Assembly: GCF_002934455.1 (NCBI RefSeq)
Contig: NZ_PTIR01000022.1
Span: 1-64,000 of the forward strand
DNA: 64,000 nt
Origin: Trinickia symbiotica
Lineage (GTDB): Bacteria; Pseudomonadota; Gammaproteobacteria; Burkholderiales; Burkholderiaceae
Direction of reading: 5' to 3'
Below, one piece after another: positions 55,389 through 63,817 of this stretch. A program made the position numbers and the translations under genes. Each line of letters starts with the position of its first letter. Within the stretch, counting starts at the first letter, position 1. The notes beneath the pieces were generated by a model, which worked only from the letters and a program-made list of their open reading frames with translations, was not told where the DNA came from and did no database searches.

Positions 55389-55416
55389 AGCGGCCATAAG
55401 TGAGCGGCCATAAGTG
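55389..55416. repeat. Two tandem 14-base repeats
   Basis: AGCGGCCATAAGTG occurs twice head to tail without a gap (55389-55402 and 55403-55416). It lies about 35 bases upstream of the minus-strand riboswitch and could be a protein-binding pair or a replication-slippage product. Confidence 0.7.
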
Positions 55417-55646
55417 AGGGCAATTCAAAAGGATTGGCGGTTTCTGCCCGACCGCCGCGGGGAGCGCGGCAGCTGCCTCTAACAGGAGAAAAAAGGACGC
55501 GCCCTGTAAAGCTCGCGGCTTGGGCAGACACGTCCGGCGGTTGCGCACGACGTGCGCCCGCAACATCTCAAACATCGATCGGCGAGTGGTTGCGTCCCCG
55601 GCACGTAAACTTCGCATAAAAATTGTAGGGCAGACGGCATTTCTCG

Positions 55647-55676
55647 TTGACATCTGTAAAAACCAGCGCCTAGAAT
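55647..55676 (+). promoter_or_regulatory. Near-consensus sigma-70 promoter without an obvious gene
   Basis: TTGACA (55647-55652), an 18-base spacer and TAGAAT (55671-55676) make one of the best sigma-70 matches seen in the window. Transcription would start near 55683 and run plus. The first convincing Shine-Dalgarno and start codon downstream is at 56040, so it either drives a long leader or a small RNA. Confidence 0.6.
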
Positions 55677-55788
55677 GCGCCAGTTTCCAAAAAAGGGGCA
55701 TACGCCTTGGACAGTTGCAGTAGTCGACCTTCGAAAAGTTTGTCTGCTTGACCGGCACGACGCCCCCGCTTGGATTCTTCCGTAGCCG

Positions 55789-55812
55789 CCGTCTTGCCAG
55801 CAGGCAAGACGG
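55789..55812 (+). terminator. Perfect ten-base-pair hairpin downstream of the orphan promoter
   Basis: CCGTCTTGCC (55789-55798) pairs exactly with GGCAAGACGG (55803-55812) around the loop AGCA. It sits about 105 bases after the predicted start of the orphan promoter. No U-run follows, so it may be a structural element of a small RNA or a leader rather than a classical terminator. Confidence 0.45.
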
Positions 55813-56002
55813 TGCGCGTCGCAGTAGCTTCCCTAGTTTCTTTCTCGCGCATCTCATCGATTGGCCGCCGTCCTTGACGCGTGCGTTGTCACGCGCACTC
55901 GTCCCGACAACTTGGCACGTCGAGCCGTTGGCTAGCGTCGCCCCTGATTCACGCCATTTCCGCAAGCACTGAATGCCGCGCGGGCCTGGCGTGCGGTTAA
56001 AC

Positions 56003-56022
56003 GCGTCCGTCAGATCGGACGC
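56003..56022 (+). promoter_or_regulatory. Hairpin just ahead of a Shine-Dalgarno
   Basis: GCGTCCG (56003-56009) pairs with CGGACGC (56016-56022) around a six-base loop. It ends four bases before the GAAGGAG ribosome-binding site (56027-56033) of the small ORF at 56040, a position that could influence ribosome access. Confidence 0.4.
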
Positions 56023-56039
56023 AAACGAAGGAGTTCGCG

Positions 56040-56111
56040 ATGCCCGACCCTGAGCCTAGTCCCTGTATGAATCGCCGCGCGTTCTTGCTGAACGCCGCTC
56101 GCTTCGCCTGA
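56040..56111 (+). CDS. Small ORF with truncated Tat-like signal
   Basis: 23 codons after a strong GAAGGAG at six-base spacing. It reads MPDPEPSPCMNRRAFLLNAA and then stops at TGA 56109. The NRRAFLLNAA segment resembles the start of a twin-arginine signal peptide, so this may be the remnant of an exported enzyme gene whose body was lost, or a leader peptide. Sequence after the stop does not continue a recognisable protein. Confidence 0.4.
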   Translation: MPDPEPSPCMNRRAFLLNAARFA

Positions 56112-56223
56112 CGTCCTGGCCGCACGCGTTCCTCCCGCACGCCCGAGCACTTCGGCCCGCGCGAACTGAAACGAAGGCAGGCCTGGTTGCTGGCGCCACG
56201 TATCAACTGTCGGAGGAATTAAT

Positions 56224-56373
56224 ATGCACTTCGCTCTGCTCCTTTCACAACTCCCGCACGTCGAAGAAGCTCGCCCGCACTACAACGGCATGCTCTCGCT
56301 CGGCTCCCGTTCGCCCGCTACGGCCCGCGTGCTCGCCGCCATCCGGACGGCATTCAAGAAGTTCGCACACTGA
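56224..56373 (+). CDS. Small hypothetical protein
   Basis: 49 codons with a very good GGAGGA six bases before ATG 56224. The product starts MHFALLLSQLPHVEEARPHY and ends with a basic amphipathic helix (ARVLAAIRTAFKKFAH). No family recognised. It lies between the 23-codon ORF and the transducer-like gene on the same strand and may be co-transcribed with them from the promoter at 55647. Confidence 0.45.
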   Translation: MHFALLLSQLPHVEEARPHYNGMLSLGSRSPATARVLAAIRTAFKKFAH

Positions 56374-56569
56374 TACAACCGGGTGTTGCCGTCTGCGTGC
56401 CCGCCGGACGTGGCGCGCTGACGGCAGGCGCGACGTAGCGCAAACGCGCGAGACATCGCACGCGTCCGGTCCCCTCGATCACCACAGCATGGCCTTTGGC
56501 ATGGACGTTGCGGCTCTCCTGCAAGCGCTACGCGGGTCACGTGCGAGGCCCGACCTCAAAGGAGGAGCC

Positions 56570-56944
56570 ATGCAGGCGATCGGAAAGAGAAGATGGGCAA
56601 TCGCCGAGGGCTATTTGCCGCCCTATGGCACAGGAGATAGTCGAGAGCTCGAGAGCCACGAGGCGGCCTGCATCCTCAACGCGGGTGAGCTCGACGCACA
56701 AGTCGAGGTCACGATTTTCTTCAAGGATCGCGATCCCGCGGGCCCGTACCGGCTCACCGTGCCCGCAAGACGCACGCTCCATATGCGTTTCAACGACTTG
56801 AGCGATCCAGAACGAATCCCAACCGGAACGGAGTACTCCGCCGTGCTCGAGTCGAATGTGCCCGTCATCGTGCAGCACACACGGCTCGATTCCCGGCAAG
56901 CGGAGCTCGCGCTTCTTTCCACGATCGCCTTTGGGACCGATTGA
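56570..56944 (+). CDS. Sensory rhodopsin transducer-like protein (ASRT family)
   Basis: 124 residues matching the small soluble beta-sandwich family of Anabaena sensory rhodopsin transducer: GKRRWAIAEGYLPPYGTGDS, ESHEAACILNAGELDAQVEV, KDRDPAGPYRLTVPARRT and VPVIVQHTRLDSRQAELALL. ATG 56570 has AAAGGAGGA five bases upstream, better than the earlier in-frame ATG at 56489. The Anabaena protein relays light signals from a rhodopsin, but many bacteria carry the family without a rhodopsin, as here, and the domain may bind a sugar or other ligand. No rhodopsin gene is in the window. Confidence 0.85.
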   Translation: MQAIGKRRWAIAEGYLPPYGTGDSRELESHEAACILNAGELDAQVEVTIFFKDRDPAGPYRLTVPARRTLHMRFNDLSDPERIPTGTEYSAVLESNVPVIVQHTRLDSRQAELALLSTIAFGTD

Positions 56945-57023
56945 CGCTTCGCAGCTTTGGCGACGCGGGGAACGATTCATGCACTGACTTTCGATCATCC
57001 CAGCTTCCGATTGGCAGGCTCGA

Positions 57024-58340
57024 GTGAATTCGAACGTCGGTAAACGCAGCCCGTCACCGCGCCGCAACAACAAGACCGCGAGCGGCCGGGTCGCTCACAG
57101 CTGGGCTGCCGATACTGGGCCGGGATTGGCAACAGCCGGCGCCGACAACGATCCGGGCGGAATCGTGACGTATTCGCTCGCGGGCACGCAGTTCGGCTAC
57201 GACATGCTCTGGGTATGCGTTCTGTCGTACCCATCGATGGTCGCGCTGCAACTCATTGCATCGCGTGTGGCTGCGATTACCGGCAAAGGGCTGACGACGA
57301 ACATGCGCGAGCACTACGCTCCGCTCTGGTTTTACGTTGCCGTCGCGCGTTTTCTGGTCGCCAATACCGTCAATATTGCAGCCGATATGGTGGCGATGGG
57401 GTTCGCCGCTCGCTTGTTGTGGAACGGATCCGTGCCGTTGTTCACGTTGTTGCTCGGCGCCGGCTCCATCGCGCTTCAGTGGAAAGTTCCGTACGCCCGC
57501 TACGCTAACGTAGTCAAATGGCTGACATTGGGGATGTTCAGCTATGTGGGCGTCCTGTTTACGCTGCATGTGCCGTGGAGCGAGGTCGCGTGGCATGCGC
57601 TGATTCCTCGTGTGAGCTTCACTGAAGAGTACTTCTCGATTTTGCTTGCCGTGCTCGGCACGACGGTCAGTCCATATCTGCTCTTTGCGCAAGCTGAGCA
57701 GGAAATCGAAGAACTCGCGGATCAAAGACCGAAGGACAATTCGAGCGGCGATGAAGATAGGACCGAGCGCCATCTTCGCCGCGTTCGTGCGCAAACGTTC
57801 GTACGAACCGCACTATCGAATGCCGTCGGCTTTTTCATCATGCTTGCGGCGTCGGCGACACTCCATGTCGCGGGGAGCCGGCTCGATACCGCCGACGATG
57901 TCGCCCGCGTGCTTGAGCCGCTGCTGCATGGATCGGCACCCCACGTCCTCGGCCTCGCTCTGATTGGGACCGCGTTGCTGGCCTTGCCGCCGCTCACTGG
58001 CTCCGCTGCCAATGCGGCGGCGAGCATGTTCCGTTGGCAGCGCGGGCAAGAAAGGGACAGGCGTATCGCCTTCACGCAGGCAGGATTGACAACGCTTTGC
58101 GCATTGTCCGGGGTATCGCTCGCTTTGCTGCAATTGAATTTCGTGAAGCTGCTCTATTGGAGCGCCTTGCTCAACGGTCTGACCGTTGCCCCGGTTCTGA
58201 TTCTGCTTTTGCTGCTGAGCACAAAACGCGCGGCGATTGGCGACTTGAGCATGCACTGGTTGCTGCGCGCGCTATCCTGGTTAGCAACGCTGGTGACGAG
58301 CGGCGCGCTGACCGCGCACTTCGTGCTCGAGGTGATCTAA
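57024..58340 (+). CDS. NRAMP-related divalent metal transporter
   Basis: 438 residues with about eleven membrane segments. Helix 1 has GADNDPGGIVTYSLAGTQFG, where classical Nramp proteins have DPGN; helix 6 has GTTVSPYLLFAQAEQEIEEL instead of the metal-binding MPH motif. This pattern belongs to NRAMP-related transporters whose substrate (Mn, Mg or other) differs from standard MntH. A charged loop of about 30 residues (RPKDNSSGDEDRTERHL) follows helix 6. GTG 57024 with AGG upstream is the start. It follows the transducer-like gene by 79 bases and may share its transcript. Confidence 0.8.
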   Translation: MNSNVGKRSPSPRRNNKTASGRVAHSWAADTGPGLATAGADNDPGGIVTYSLAGTQFGYDMLWVCVLSYPSMVALQLIASRVAAITGKGLTTNMREHYAPLWFYVAVARFLVANTVNIAADMVAMGFAARLLWNGSVPLFTLLLGAGSIALQWKVPYARYANVVKWLTLGMFSYVGVLFTLHVPWSEVAWHALIPRVSFTEEYFSILLAVLGTTVSPYLLFAQAEQEIEELADQRPKDNSSGDEDRTERHLRRVRAQTFVRTALSNAVGFFIMLAASATLHVAGSRLDTADDVARVLEPLLHGSAPHVLGLALIGTALLALPPLTGSAANAAASMFRWQRGQERDRRIAFTQAGLTTLCALSGVSLALLQLNFVKLLYWSALLNGLTVAPVLILLLLLSTKRAAIGDLSMHWLLRALSWLATLVTSGALTAHFVLEVI

Positions 58341-58461
58341 ATCGGTATCGGTCTCGTTATCGAGATTAGTGGGTTCGCCGACTATGAGAAGCGCGCTTTC
58401 CGCAGATGATCGGGGAGCCTCATCGACCGGTCTCGAAACTGTGTAACTTTGGGAGCAAACC

Positions 58462-59583
58462 ATGCGTGTCGGCGTGCCTAAAGAAATCAAGAATCATGAA
58501 TACCGTGTTGGGCTTACGCCCGCGAGCGTAAGAGAGCTGACTTCCCGTGGACACGATGTGCTCGTGCAGGCCGGCGCTGGCGAAGCGATCGGGCTCAGCG
58601 ACGAGCAATACCGCTGCGTGGGCGCACACCTCGTCGCCCAAGCCGAGGAAGTCTTCGCGCGGGCCGACATGATCGTCAAAGTCAAAGAGCCACAGCCTCA
58701 CGAATGCCGCATGCTGCGCCCCGAGCAGATCCTTTACACCTATCTACACCTCGCGCCGGACCCAGCGCAGACGAAGGCCCTGGTCGATTCGCGTGCCGTG
58801 TGCATCGCCTATGAGACCATCACGGGTCCCAGCGGTGGGTTGCCGCTACTCGCGCCAATGAGCGAGGTTGCTGGACGCATGGCCGTGCAGGCCGGCGCGC
58901 ATTATCTCGAGATCGCGCACGGTGGGCGCGGCGTACTGTTGGGTGGCGTGCCGGGCGTCTCGCCAGGGCATGTCGTGGTCATCGGCGCCGGCGTGGTCGG
59001 CACGAACGCGTTGCAGATGGCCATCGGGCTGGGGGCGCGCGTGACTGTGCTCGATAAGAGCGTCGATCGCCTGCGCCAATTGGATCTGGTATTCGGCAAT
59101 CGCATCAGTACCGCGTATTCGAACGCGCACAGCATCGAAGAAGCCGTGCTCGACGCGGACGTTGTCATCGGCGGCGTGCTCGTCCCCGGCGCCGCCGCTC
59201 CTAAGCTCGTCACGCGGGAGCATGTGGCGCACATGAAGAAAGGTGCAGTCATGGTCGACGTGGCCATCGATCAAGGCGGCTGTTTCGAGACTTCGCACCC
59301 CACCACGCACGCGCAGCCGGTGTATCTCGTCGACGGTATCGTGCACTACTGCGTGGCCAACATGCCCGGCGCCGTAGCGCGTACTTCGACTTTCGCATTG
59401 AACAACGCAACGATCGGGCACGCGATCGCCCTCGCGGAAAAGGGCTGGAAGCATGCGATGCGGGACGACATACACCTTCGCCGAGGGCTTAATGTCTGCC
59501 AAGGTAATGTGACGCACGAAGCCGTGGCGCGCGACTTGGGATACCCGCATGTCGCGGCGGAAACTCTGCTGGCAGATAAGTAG
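58462..59583 (+). CDS. ald: Alanine dehydrogenase
   Basis: 373 residues, the usual length. It has the N-terminal [20 protein letters not shown] with the substrate-binding Arg and Lys, Lys in [12 protein letters not shown], the Rossmann motif [20 protein letters not shown], and [20 protein letters not shown] in the C-terminal half. It interconverts alanine and pyruvate plus ammonia with NAD. ATG 58462 has GGGAG seven bases upstream. In organisms using taurine:pyruvate aminotransferase, Ald recycles alanine, but that enzyme is not in this window and the gene lies 26 kb from the island. Confidence 0.95.
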   Translation: MRVGVPKEIKNHEYRVGLTPASVRELTSRGHDVLVQAGAGEAIGLSDEQYRCVGAHLVAQAEEVFARADMIVKVKEPQPHECRMLRPEQILYTYLHLAPDPAQTKALVDSRAVCIAYETITGPSGGLPLLAPMSEVAGRMAVQAGAHYLEIAHGGRGVLLGGVPGVSPGHVVVIGAGVVGTNALQMAIGLGARVTVLDKSVDRLRQLDLVFGNRISTAYSNAHSIEEAVLDADVVIGGVLVPGAAAPKLVTREHVAHMKKGAVMVDVAIDQGGCFETSHPTTHAQPVYLVDGIVHYCVANMPGAVARTSTFALNNATIGHAIALAEKGWKHAMRDDIHLRRGLNVCQGNVTHEAVARDLGYPHVAAETLLADK

Positions 59584-59900
59584 CTCGGTCTTTCCGCCGG
59601 ATTGCCCTTTACGCCAGCGGAAAATCGGCTCACTCGCCGCAGAAAAAGGCGTCGCAAAGTCGAAGTCGCCCGCGTAAGCAGCCCGCCCGCGCTCGCGAAT
59701 GGCCACTGCGCCGAATACCGATACTTGGATCGCTTTTTCAGCGAGTGCCGAGGTGCTTGGCCATCGCTCCTGGCGCGCTGGTTCCTGCGATACGACGGGT
59801 CGGTTCTATCCGTTCCTCTGCTGGGCTGATTAACTTGTGCATCGCGCTCCGCCCGGCGGGCGCGTGCCACGAAACCGCCTATCGAGACCAGAGGACAAAG
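59584..59900 (+). other. Spacer between ald and purU
   Basis: These 317 bases contain open frames without ribosome-binding sites and no recognisable domain. I looked for riboswitch-like conserved blocks ahead of purU and saw none that I can name. A GC-rich short palindrome (GCCCGGCGGGC, 59851-59861) is the only clear symmetry. Confidence 0.4.
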
Positions 59901-60770
59901 ATGACTGCTCAACGCCCCGACCAATTCGTCCTGACGCTGTCGTGCCCGAGCGCCGCCGGGCAGGTCGCGGCCGCTGTCGGGTTTCTCGACCGGCATCACT
60001 GTTACGTCGACGCGTTGACCGTATTCGACGACGATTTGAGCAACCGCTTCTTTGTTCGCTGCATGTTTCATCCGACCGACGGCACGACGCTGAGCATCGA
60101 TGCGCTGCGCGAAGAATTCGCACCGATCGCCGCCGGCTTCGAGATGCAGTGGGCGATCCACGACGTCAATGCGCGTCCGAAGGTGCTCATCATGGTGTCA
60201 AAGCTCGAGCACTGCCTTGCGGACTTGCTTTTCCGCTGGAGAATGGGCGAGCTGAAGATGGAAATCGTCGGCATCGTATCGAATCACCCCGATTTCCGAG
60301 CCCTCGCCGAGCAGCACGACTTGCCGTTCCACCACTTCCCGATCACGCCGGAGACGAAGGCCCAGCAGGAAGTCAAGTGGCTCGACCTGTTCGAGTCGAG
60401 CGGTGCTGAGCTGCTGATCCTCGCCCGCTACATGCAAGTGCTGTCGCCCGAGACGAGCGCGAAGCTCGCTAACCGCGCGATCAATATTCACCATTCGTTC
60501 CTTCCCGGTTTCAAGGGTGCAAAACCGTATCATCAAGCGCACGCCCGCGGCGTGAAGCTGATCGGCGCAACCGCGCACTTCGTGACCGACGATCTCGACG
60601 AGGGGCCGATCATCGAGCAAGTCGTCGAGCGCGTCGATCATGCTTACCGGCCGGAACAACTGCTTGCGGTTGGGCGGGACGTCGAGTGCATCACGCTTGC
60701 CCGCGCGGTCAAGGCATTCATCGAGCGGCGGGTGTTCCTGAACGGTGATCGCACGGTCGTCTTCCAGTAG
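59901..60770 (+). CDS. purU: Formyltetrahydrofolate deformylase
   Basis: 289 residues. N-terminal ACT domain (FVLTLSCPSAAGQVAAAVGF) and a C-terminal formyltransferase-like hydrolase domain with NIHHSFLPGFKGAKPYHQAH and IGATAHFVTDDLDEGPIIEQ, the catalytic Asn-His-Asp set. It hydrolyses 10-formyl-THF to THF and formate, balancing one-carbon and glycine pools. ATG 59901 has AGAGGA five bases upstream; the longer frame is not supported. Confidence 0.95.
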   Translation: MTAQRPDQFVLTLSCPSAAGQVAAAVGFLDRHHCYVDALTVFDDDLSNRFFVRCMFHPTDGTTLSIDALREEFAPIAAGFEMQWAIHDVNARPKVLIMVSKLEHCLADLLFRWRMGELKMEIVGIVSNHPDFRALAEQHDLPFHHFPITPETKAQQEVKWLDLFESSGAELLILARYMQVLSPETSAKLANRAINIHHSFLPGFKGAKPYHQAHARGVKLIGATAHFVTDDLDEGPIIEQVVERVDHAYRPEQLLAVGRDVECITLARAVKAFIERRVFLNGDRTVVFQ

Positions 60771-60896
60771 CTGAATCAAGCCCTGGCTTTTTCACCTACG
60801 CCTAACCGTTGGCACAAGAATATTGCCGGCGAGCGCACTGTCATCTCAGTTACAAGAACGCTTGCGAGAATCTCCTTCCAACGGAGGATTCTCGAC

Positions 60897-62585
60897 ATGG
60901 CGCAAGAGAAATATCTCGGCAAGCAGCTCGGCGACTGCATCCACACCCTTTCCCGCCGCGACTTTCTCAAGCTCGCGGGCGCATCGGGACTTGCGACGGC
61001 GGCAGGGACGTTCCCGTCACCGAGCAGCGCCGGTCCGTCAAGCCTGGATGGCACCCCCGAGCAGGTCCACTTGACATGGGGCGACGACCCTTGCACGGAA
61101 GTCGTCATCTCCTGGGCTTCCGCTGCGCAAGCCATCAATCCCTGCGCGCGCGTGCGCGGGGCAGACGAGACCAAAGCTCGCTCGATTCCCGCGATTCAGC
61201 GCCTCTATACCGATGGGTTGAACGGCGAGACGGTCTTCACGTACCACGTCCGCGTGCGTTATCTGAAGCCCGGCATGCGCTACGAATACGCTGTGAGCGC
61301 CGACAACGACAGCAACGCGGCCACGCCCTTCACCGCCAGCTTTCAGACCGCTCCGCACGGCCGAGCGCCGTTTCGCTGGACGAGCTACGGCGACCTCGCG
61401 ACGCCAAACACCGCATGGGTCCTGTCGTCGCCGCAAAGCCGGTTTGCCGTGCAGGCCGTCGAGCAGTTCGCGCCGCTCTTTCATTTGTTGAACGGCGATC
61501 TTTGCTACGCGAACCTGAACCCGCAACATCAGCCGGAAGTCTGGCGCGACTTCGGCAACAACAATCAAGCGTCGGCGGCCAATCGACCGTGGATGCCGTG
61601 CCCTGGTAACCACGAGATCGAGTTCAACAACGGGGCCCAAGGCTTCGACTCGTATTTGACGCGCTACATGCTGCCCGACAACGGTACGGCGTTTCCGGGA
61701 CGCTGGTACAGCTTCCGCGTGAGCTCAGTGTTGTTCGTTTCGCTCGATGCGGATGATGTCGTCTACCAGGATGCGGGTGCTTTCGTCGCGGGTCCCGACC
61801 CGCTCGTGCCCGCTCCAGCCACCGGCGAGCAGCCCATCGAACCTGGCACGTCGTTCTACGTTCGCGGATACAGCAACGGCGAGCAAACGCGCTGGCTCGA
61901 AAAAACGTTGCGTAAAGCGGCAGCGGACGAGGATATCGATTGGATCGTCGTGCAGATGCACCAGGATTCCCTCACCACCGCCAAGAACGGCAATGGCTGC
62001 GACAAAGGCATTCGAGAAGCCTGGCTGCCGCTTTTCGATCGTTATGGCGTGGACCTCGTGCTATGCGGGCACGACCACGACTACGAGCGAAGCTATCCGG
62101 TACGCGGCTGCAATCATCGCGCAGGCTTCGATGCGGTGACTGGAGAAGTGGTGGAAACGCTGCAGCCTCGCCCAGTGTTGCCGGCGGATCCGAACACATC
62201 GACCTTCGACACAACGCACGGCACGATCCATTTGATCCTGGGCGGCGGCGGCACGAGCGCGCCCTCCGACGTCTACGCCGAAAACCCGACTAGCGGGAAG
62301 CCGCGTGCGAAGGTCTTCACGAGACCTAACCGCCCCGTTCCGGGCTCGTCGCCGAACACCTATGTGAGAAATCCGGCGGACGCCCTCGAGGACGCCATCT
62401 GGTCTGCGCGACGCGATACCGCAAGTGCATATGGGATCGCCGTGTTCGATCACGATCCAGGCGAGCGCGGCGGAAACACAACGATCACGATGAGCTACTA
62501 CCATGCGGTGGGCGCCGACAAGACGCCGGCGCCTGAATACTCGCTGTTCGAGACGATCGTGTTGATGAAGAAGCGTCGGGGTTGA
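60897..62585 (+). CDS. Tat-exported purple acid phosphatase-like metallophosphoesterase
   Basis: 562 residues. A twin-arginine signal (LSRRDFLKLAGASGLATAAG) at about 18-37 predicts folded export. A fibronectin-like N-terminal domain (QVHLTWGDDPCTEVVISWAS) precedes the metallophosphoesterase core with YGDLA, LNGDLCYANL, CPGNHEIEF, VQMHQDS and LCGHDHDYERSYPVRG, the purple acid phosphatase metal ligands in order; the first motif has Ala where Gly is usual. Such enzymes release phosphate from organic esters in the periplasm or outside. ATG 60897 has GGAGGA upstream. No pho box was identified. Confidence 0.9.
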   Translation: MAQEKYLGKQLGDCIHTLSRRDFLKLAGASGLATAAGTFPSPSSAGPSSLDGTPEQVHLTWGDDPCTEVVISWASAAQAINPCARVRGADETKARSIPAIQRLYTDGLNGETVFTYHVRVRYLKPGMRYEYAVSADNDSNAATPFTASFQTAPHGRAPFRWTSYGDLATPNTAWVLSSPQSRFAVQAVEQFAPLFHLLNGDLCYANLNPQHQPEVWRDFGNNNQASAANRPWMPCPGNHEIEFNNGAQGFDSYLTRYMLPDNGTAFPGRWYSFRVSSVLFVSLDADDVVYQDAGAFVAGPDPLVPAPATGEQPIEPGTSFYVRGYSNGEQTRWLEKTLRKAAADEDIDWIVVQMHQDSLTTAKNGNGCDKGIREAWLPLFDRYGVDLVLCGHDHDYERSYPVRGCNHRAGFDAVTGEVVETLQPRPVLPADPNTSTFDTTHGTIHLILGGGGTSAPSDVYAENPTSGKPRAKVFTRPNRPVPGSSPNTYVRNPADALEDAIWSARRDTASAYGIAVFDHDPGERGGNTTITMSYYHAVGADKTPAPEYSLFETIVLMKKRRG

Positions 62586-62622
62586 GGAGCGATGGGCGAT
62601 GCATCACCCGCCGTCAAATCCG

Positions 62623-62922
62623 TTATCGCCCCGCCCGCTTTCTCCTTCTGACTAGATGAAGAACGAGCATCAAGACCCAAACCCAAAAGAGCAACGTGGC
62701 GATCGGCATCGTCACCAAGCCGGCCCAACCTAGAACCTCCATTGCGTACAGCAGTTCACCGAAGTCGTGACCGAGGATGACGCAAGGATGGATGCTCCCT
62801 TCGTCGAGCCCGCAGCCGTTGGCGTCAGCCACCGCCCCGGCGACCGAAACCGAAATGAGGGGCCACAGGCCAATGAGGAGAATGAGCAATAAGGCGGCAA
62901 AGTAGCGTTTGAGTGGCGTCAT
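62623..62922 (-). CDS. Small two-helix membrane protein, unknown function
   Basis: 99 residues with an N-terminal helix (YFAALLLILLIGLWPLISVS), a short external loop with two cysteines (ANGCGLDEGSIHPCVILGHD) and a C-terminal helix (GLVTMPIATLLFWVWVLMLV) ending in a basic RRRKRAGR. The paired cysteines could form a disulfide in the periplasm. ATG 62922 has only a weak ribosome-binding site. Family not recognised. It follows the lipase chaperone by 34 bases on the same strand. Confidence 0.65.
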   Translation of the reverse strand: MTPLKRYFAALLLILLIGLWPLISVSVAGAVADANGCGLDEGSIHPCVILGHDFGELLYAMEVLGWAGLVTMPIATLLFWVWVLMLVLHLVRRRKRAGR

Positions 62923-62956
62923 CGTATAGACCCGCTCTCGAGCAAGTTCAGTGATG

Positions 62957-63778
62957 CTACCGCAACGGGTTCCCGTCGTGCGCTCGCCGCCGGTCGGCAA
63001 AGCTCGTGACCGCCTTTTCGAGTACGCGCAGCATGTACTGGCGATGATGATCTTCCGCTTGCTTGTCGTGCCAATGCGGGACCGGATATCGCGGCGCCTG
63101 CGCTGGCGCCTGCGGCGCTTCGCTATCTTCCAGGCGCTGCCGCCACTCTTGCAGGACCTGGTCGAGCTGCGCGTCGTCGTTCTGATACCAGGCTTGCACG
63201 ATATCGTCGCCGAGTATGCTTCTGCGCAAACGGTCGCGCTGCTGGCGCCAAATTGCAATGCGGTCGATATCGATAGCGGATGCGTCCCCGACATGCCCCA
63301 GGTTTTGCGCCGCAAGCAAATCGTCATGCGCTTTCATATAGGTCTGATAGCGTTCGACGATTCCGACCGCTTCGCCATACGCGGCCGTCGGTAGTTTGCC
63401 TTTCAGATAGCGCCTCAATTGATCTACGCGATCGTCATCCGCGTTCTGCAGCAGAAACGAATCGATCAGATCGAGCAATGCGCCGTTGAGGATCAGCCGA
63501 TGGCCTTCGCCGATTGCCAGGCCTGAGTCGCTCAGAGCAACGCTCTCTGTCGCGCCGGCCGAATCTCCGAGCCCGAAAGCCGTGGCCCCTGCGATCGGCG
63601 CACGGGACTGACTCGTCGCAACGAGCTGCTGCTCCCCACGCCTGAGATGCAGCACACCTATCGATAAGGCGAGGATCGCTGCAGCGACGACGCAGACGTG
63701 TCGCCCGTACCGGGCCTTTTCCGCTTGGCGCTGAATCAGCATCGATATCCCATGACCGAGCCATGCAGACGGGACCAT
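62957..63778 (-). CDS. lifO: Lipase chaperone (LifO/LimK family)
   Basis: 273 residues, shorter than the 340 or so typical. An N-terminal membrane anchor (HVCVVAAAILALSIGVLHL) is followed by the helical chaperone body. The RxxFDY motif region reads LILNGALLDLIDSFLLQNAD, degenerate in the key residues, then RRYLKGKLPTAAYGEAVGIV and ERYQTYMKAHDDL, and later IAIWRQQRDRLRRSILGDDI, which match the family pattern. It folds a secreted lipase in the periplasm. The gene upstream (63818 onward, partial) encodes a secreted-looking protein that could be the client. ATG 63778 or 63742 is the start. Confidence 0.72.
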   Translation of the reverse strand: MVPSAWLGHGISMLIQRQAEKARYGRHVCVVAAAILALSIGVLHLRRGEQQLVATSQSRAPIAGATAFGLGDSAGATESVALSDSGLAIGEGHRLILNGALLDLIDSFLLQNADDDRVDQLRRYLKGKLPTAAYGEAVGIVERYQTYMKAHDDLLAAQNLGHVGDASAIDIDRIAIWRQQRDRLRRSILGDDIVQAWYQNDDAQLDQVLQEWRQRLEDSEAPQAPAQAPRYPVPHWHDKQAEDHHRQYMLRVLEKAVTSFADRRRAHDGNPLR

Positions 63779-63817
63779 CGATCCCGCTGCATGACTATGC
63801 TGGTGAAAACGACGGCG

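Larger units (their letters stand above)
55381..56039. other. Gene-poor stretch with promoter and hairpins
   Basis: No credible long gene is present in these 660 bases. Open frames on both strands lack ribosome-binding sites and family resemblance. Notable items, listed separately, are a tandem repeat (55389-55416), a near-consensus plus-strand promoter (55647-55676), a perfect ten-base-pair hairpin (55789-55812) and a hairpin just ahead of a small ORF (56003-56022). Base composition around 55600-55740 is AT-rich relative to the window. Confidence 0.6.

Noticed and set aside
55351-55965. 204-codon minus-strand frame in the gene-poor region
   Set aside because: It runs from the riboswitch edge through the AT-rich promoter region, has no Shine-Dalgarno at plausible starts and no recognisable fold.
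55748-55972. 74-codon plus-strand frame (TTG start) over the ten-base-pair hairpin
   Set aside because: No ribosome-binding site; composition looks non-coding; kept only as part of the possible structured transcript.
59584-59900. Riboswitch ahead of purU
   Set aside because: No conserved glycine or THF aptamer blocks could be recognised by eye.
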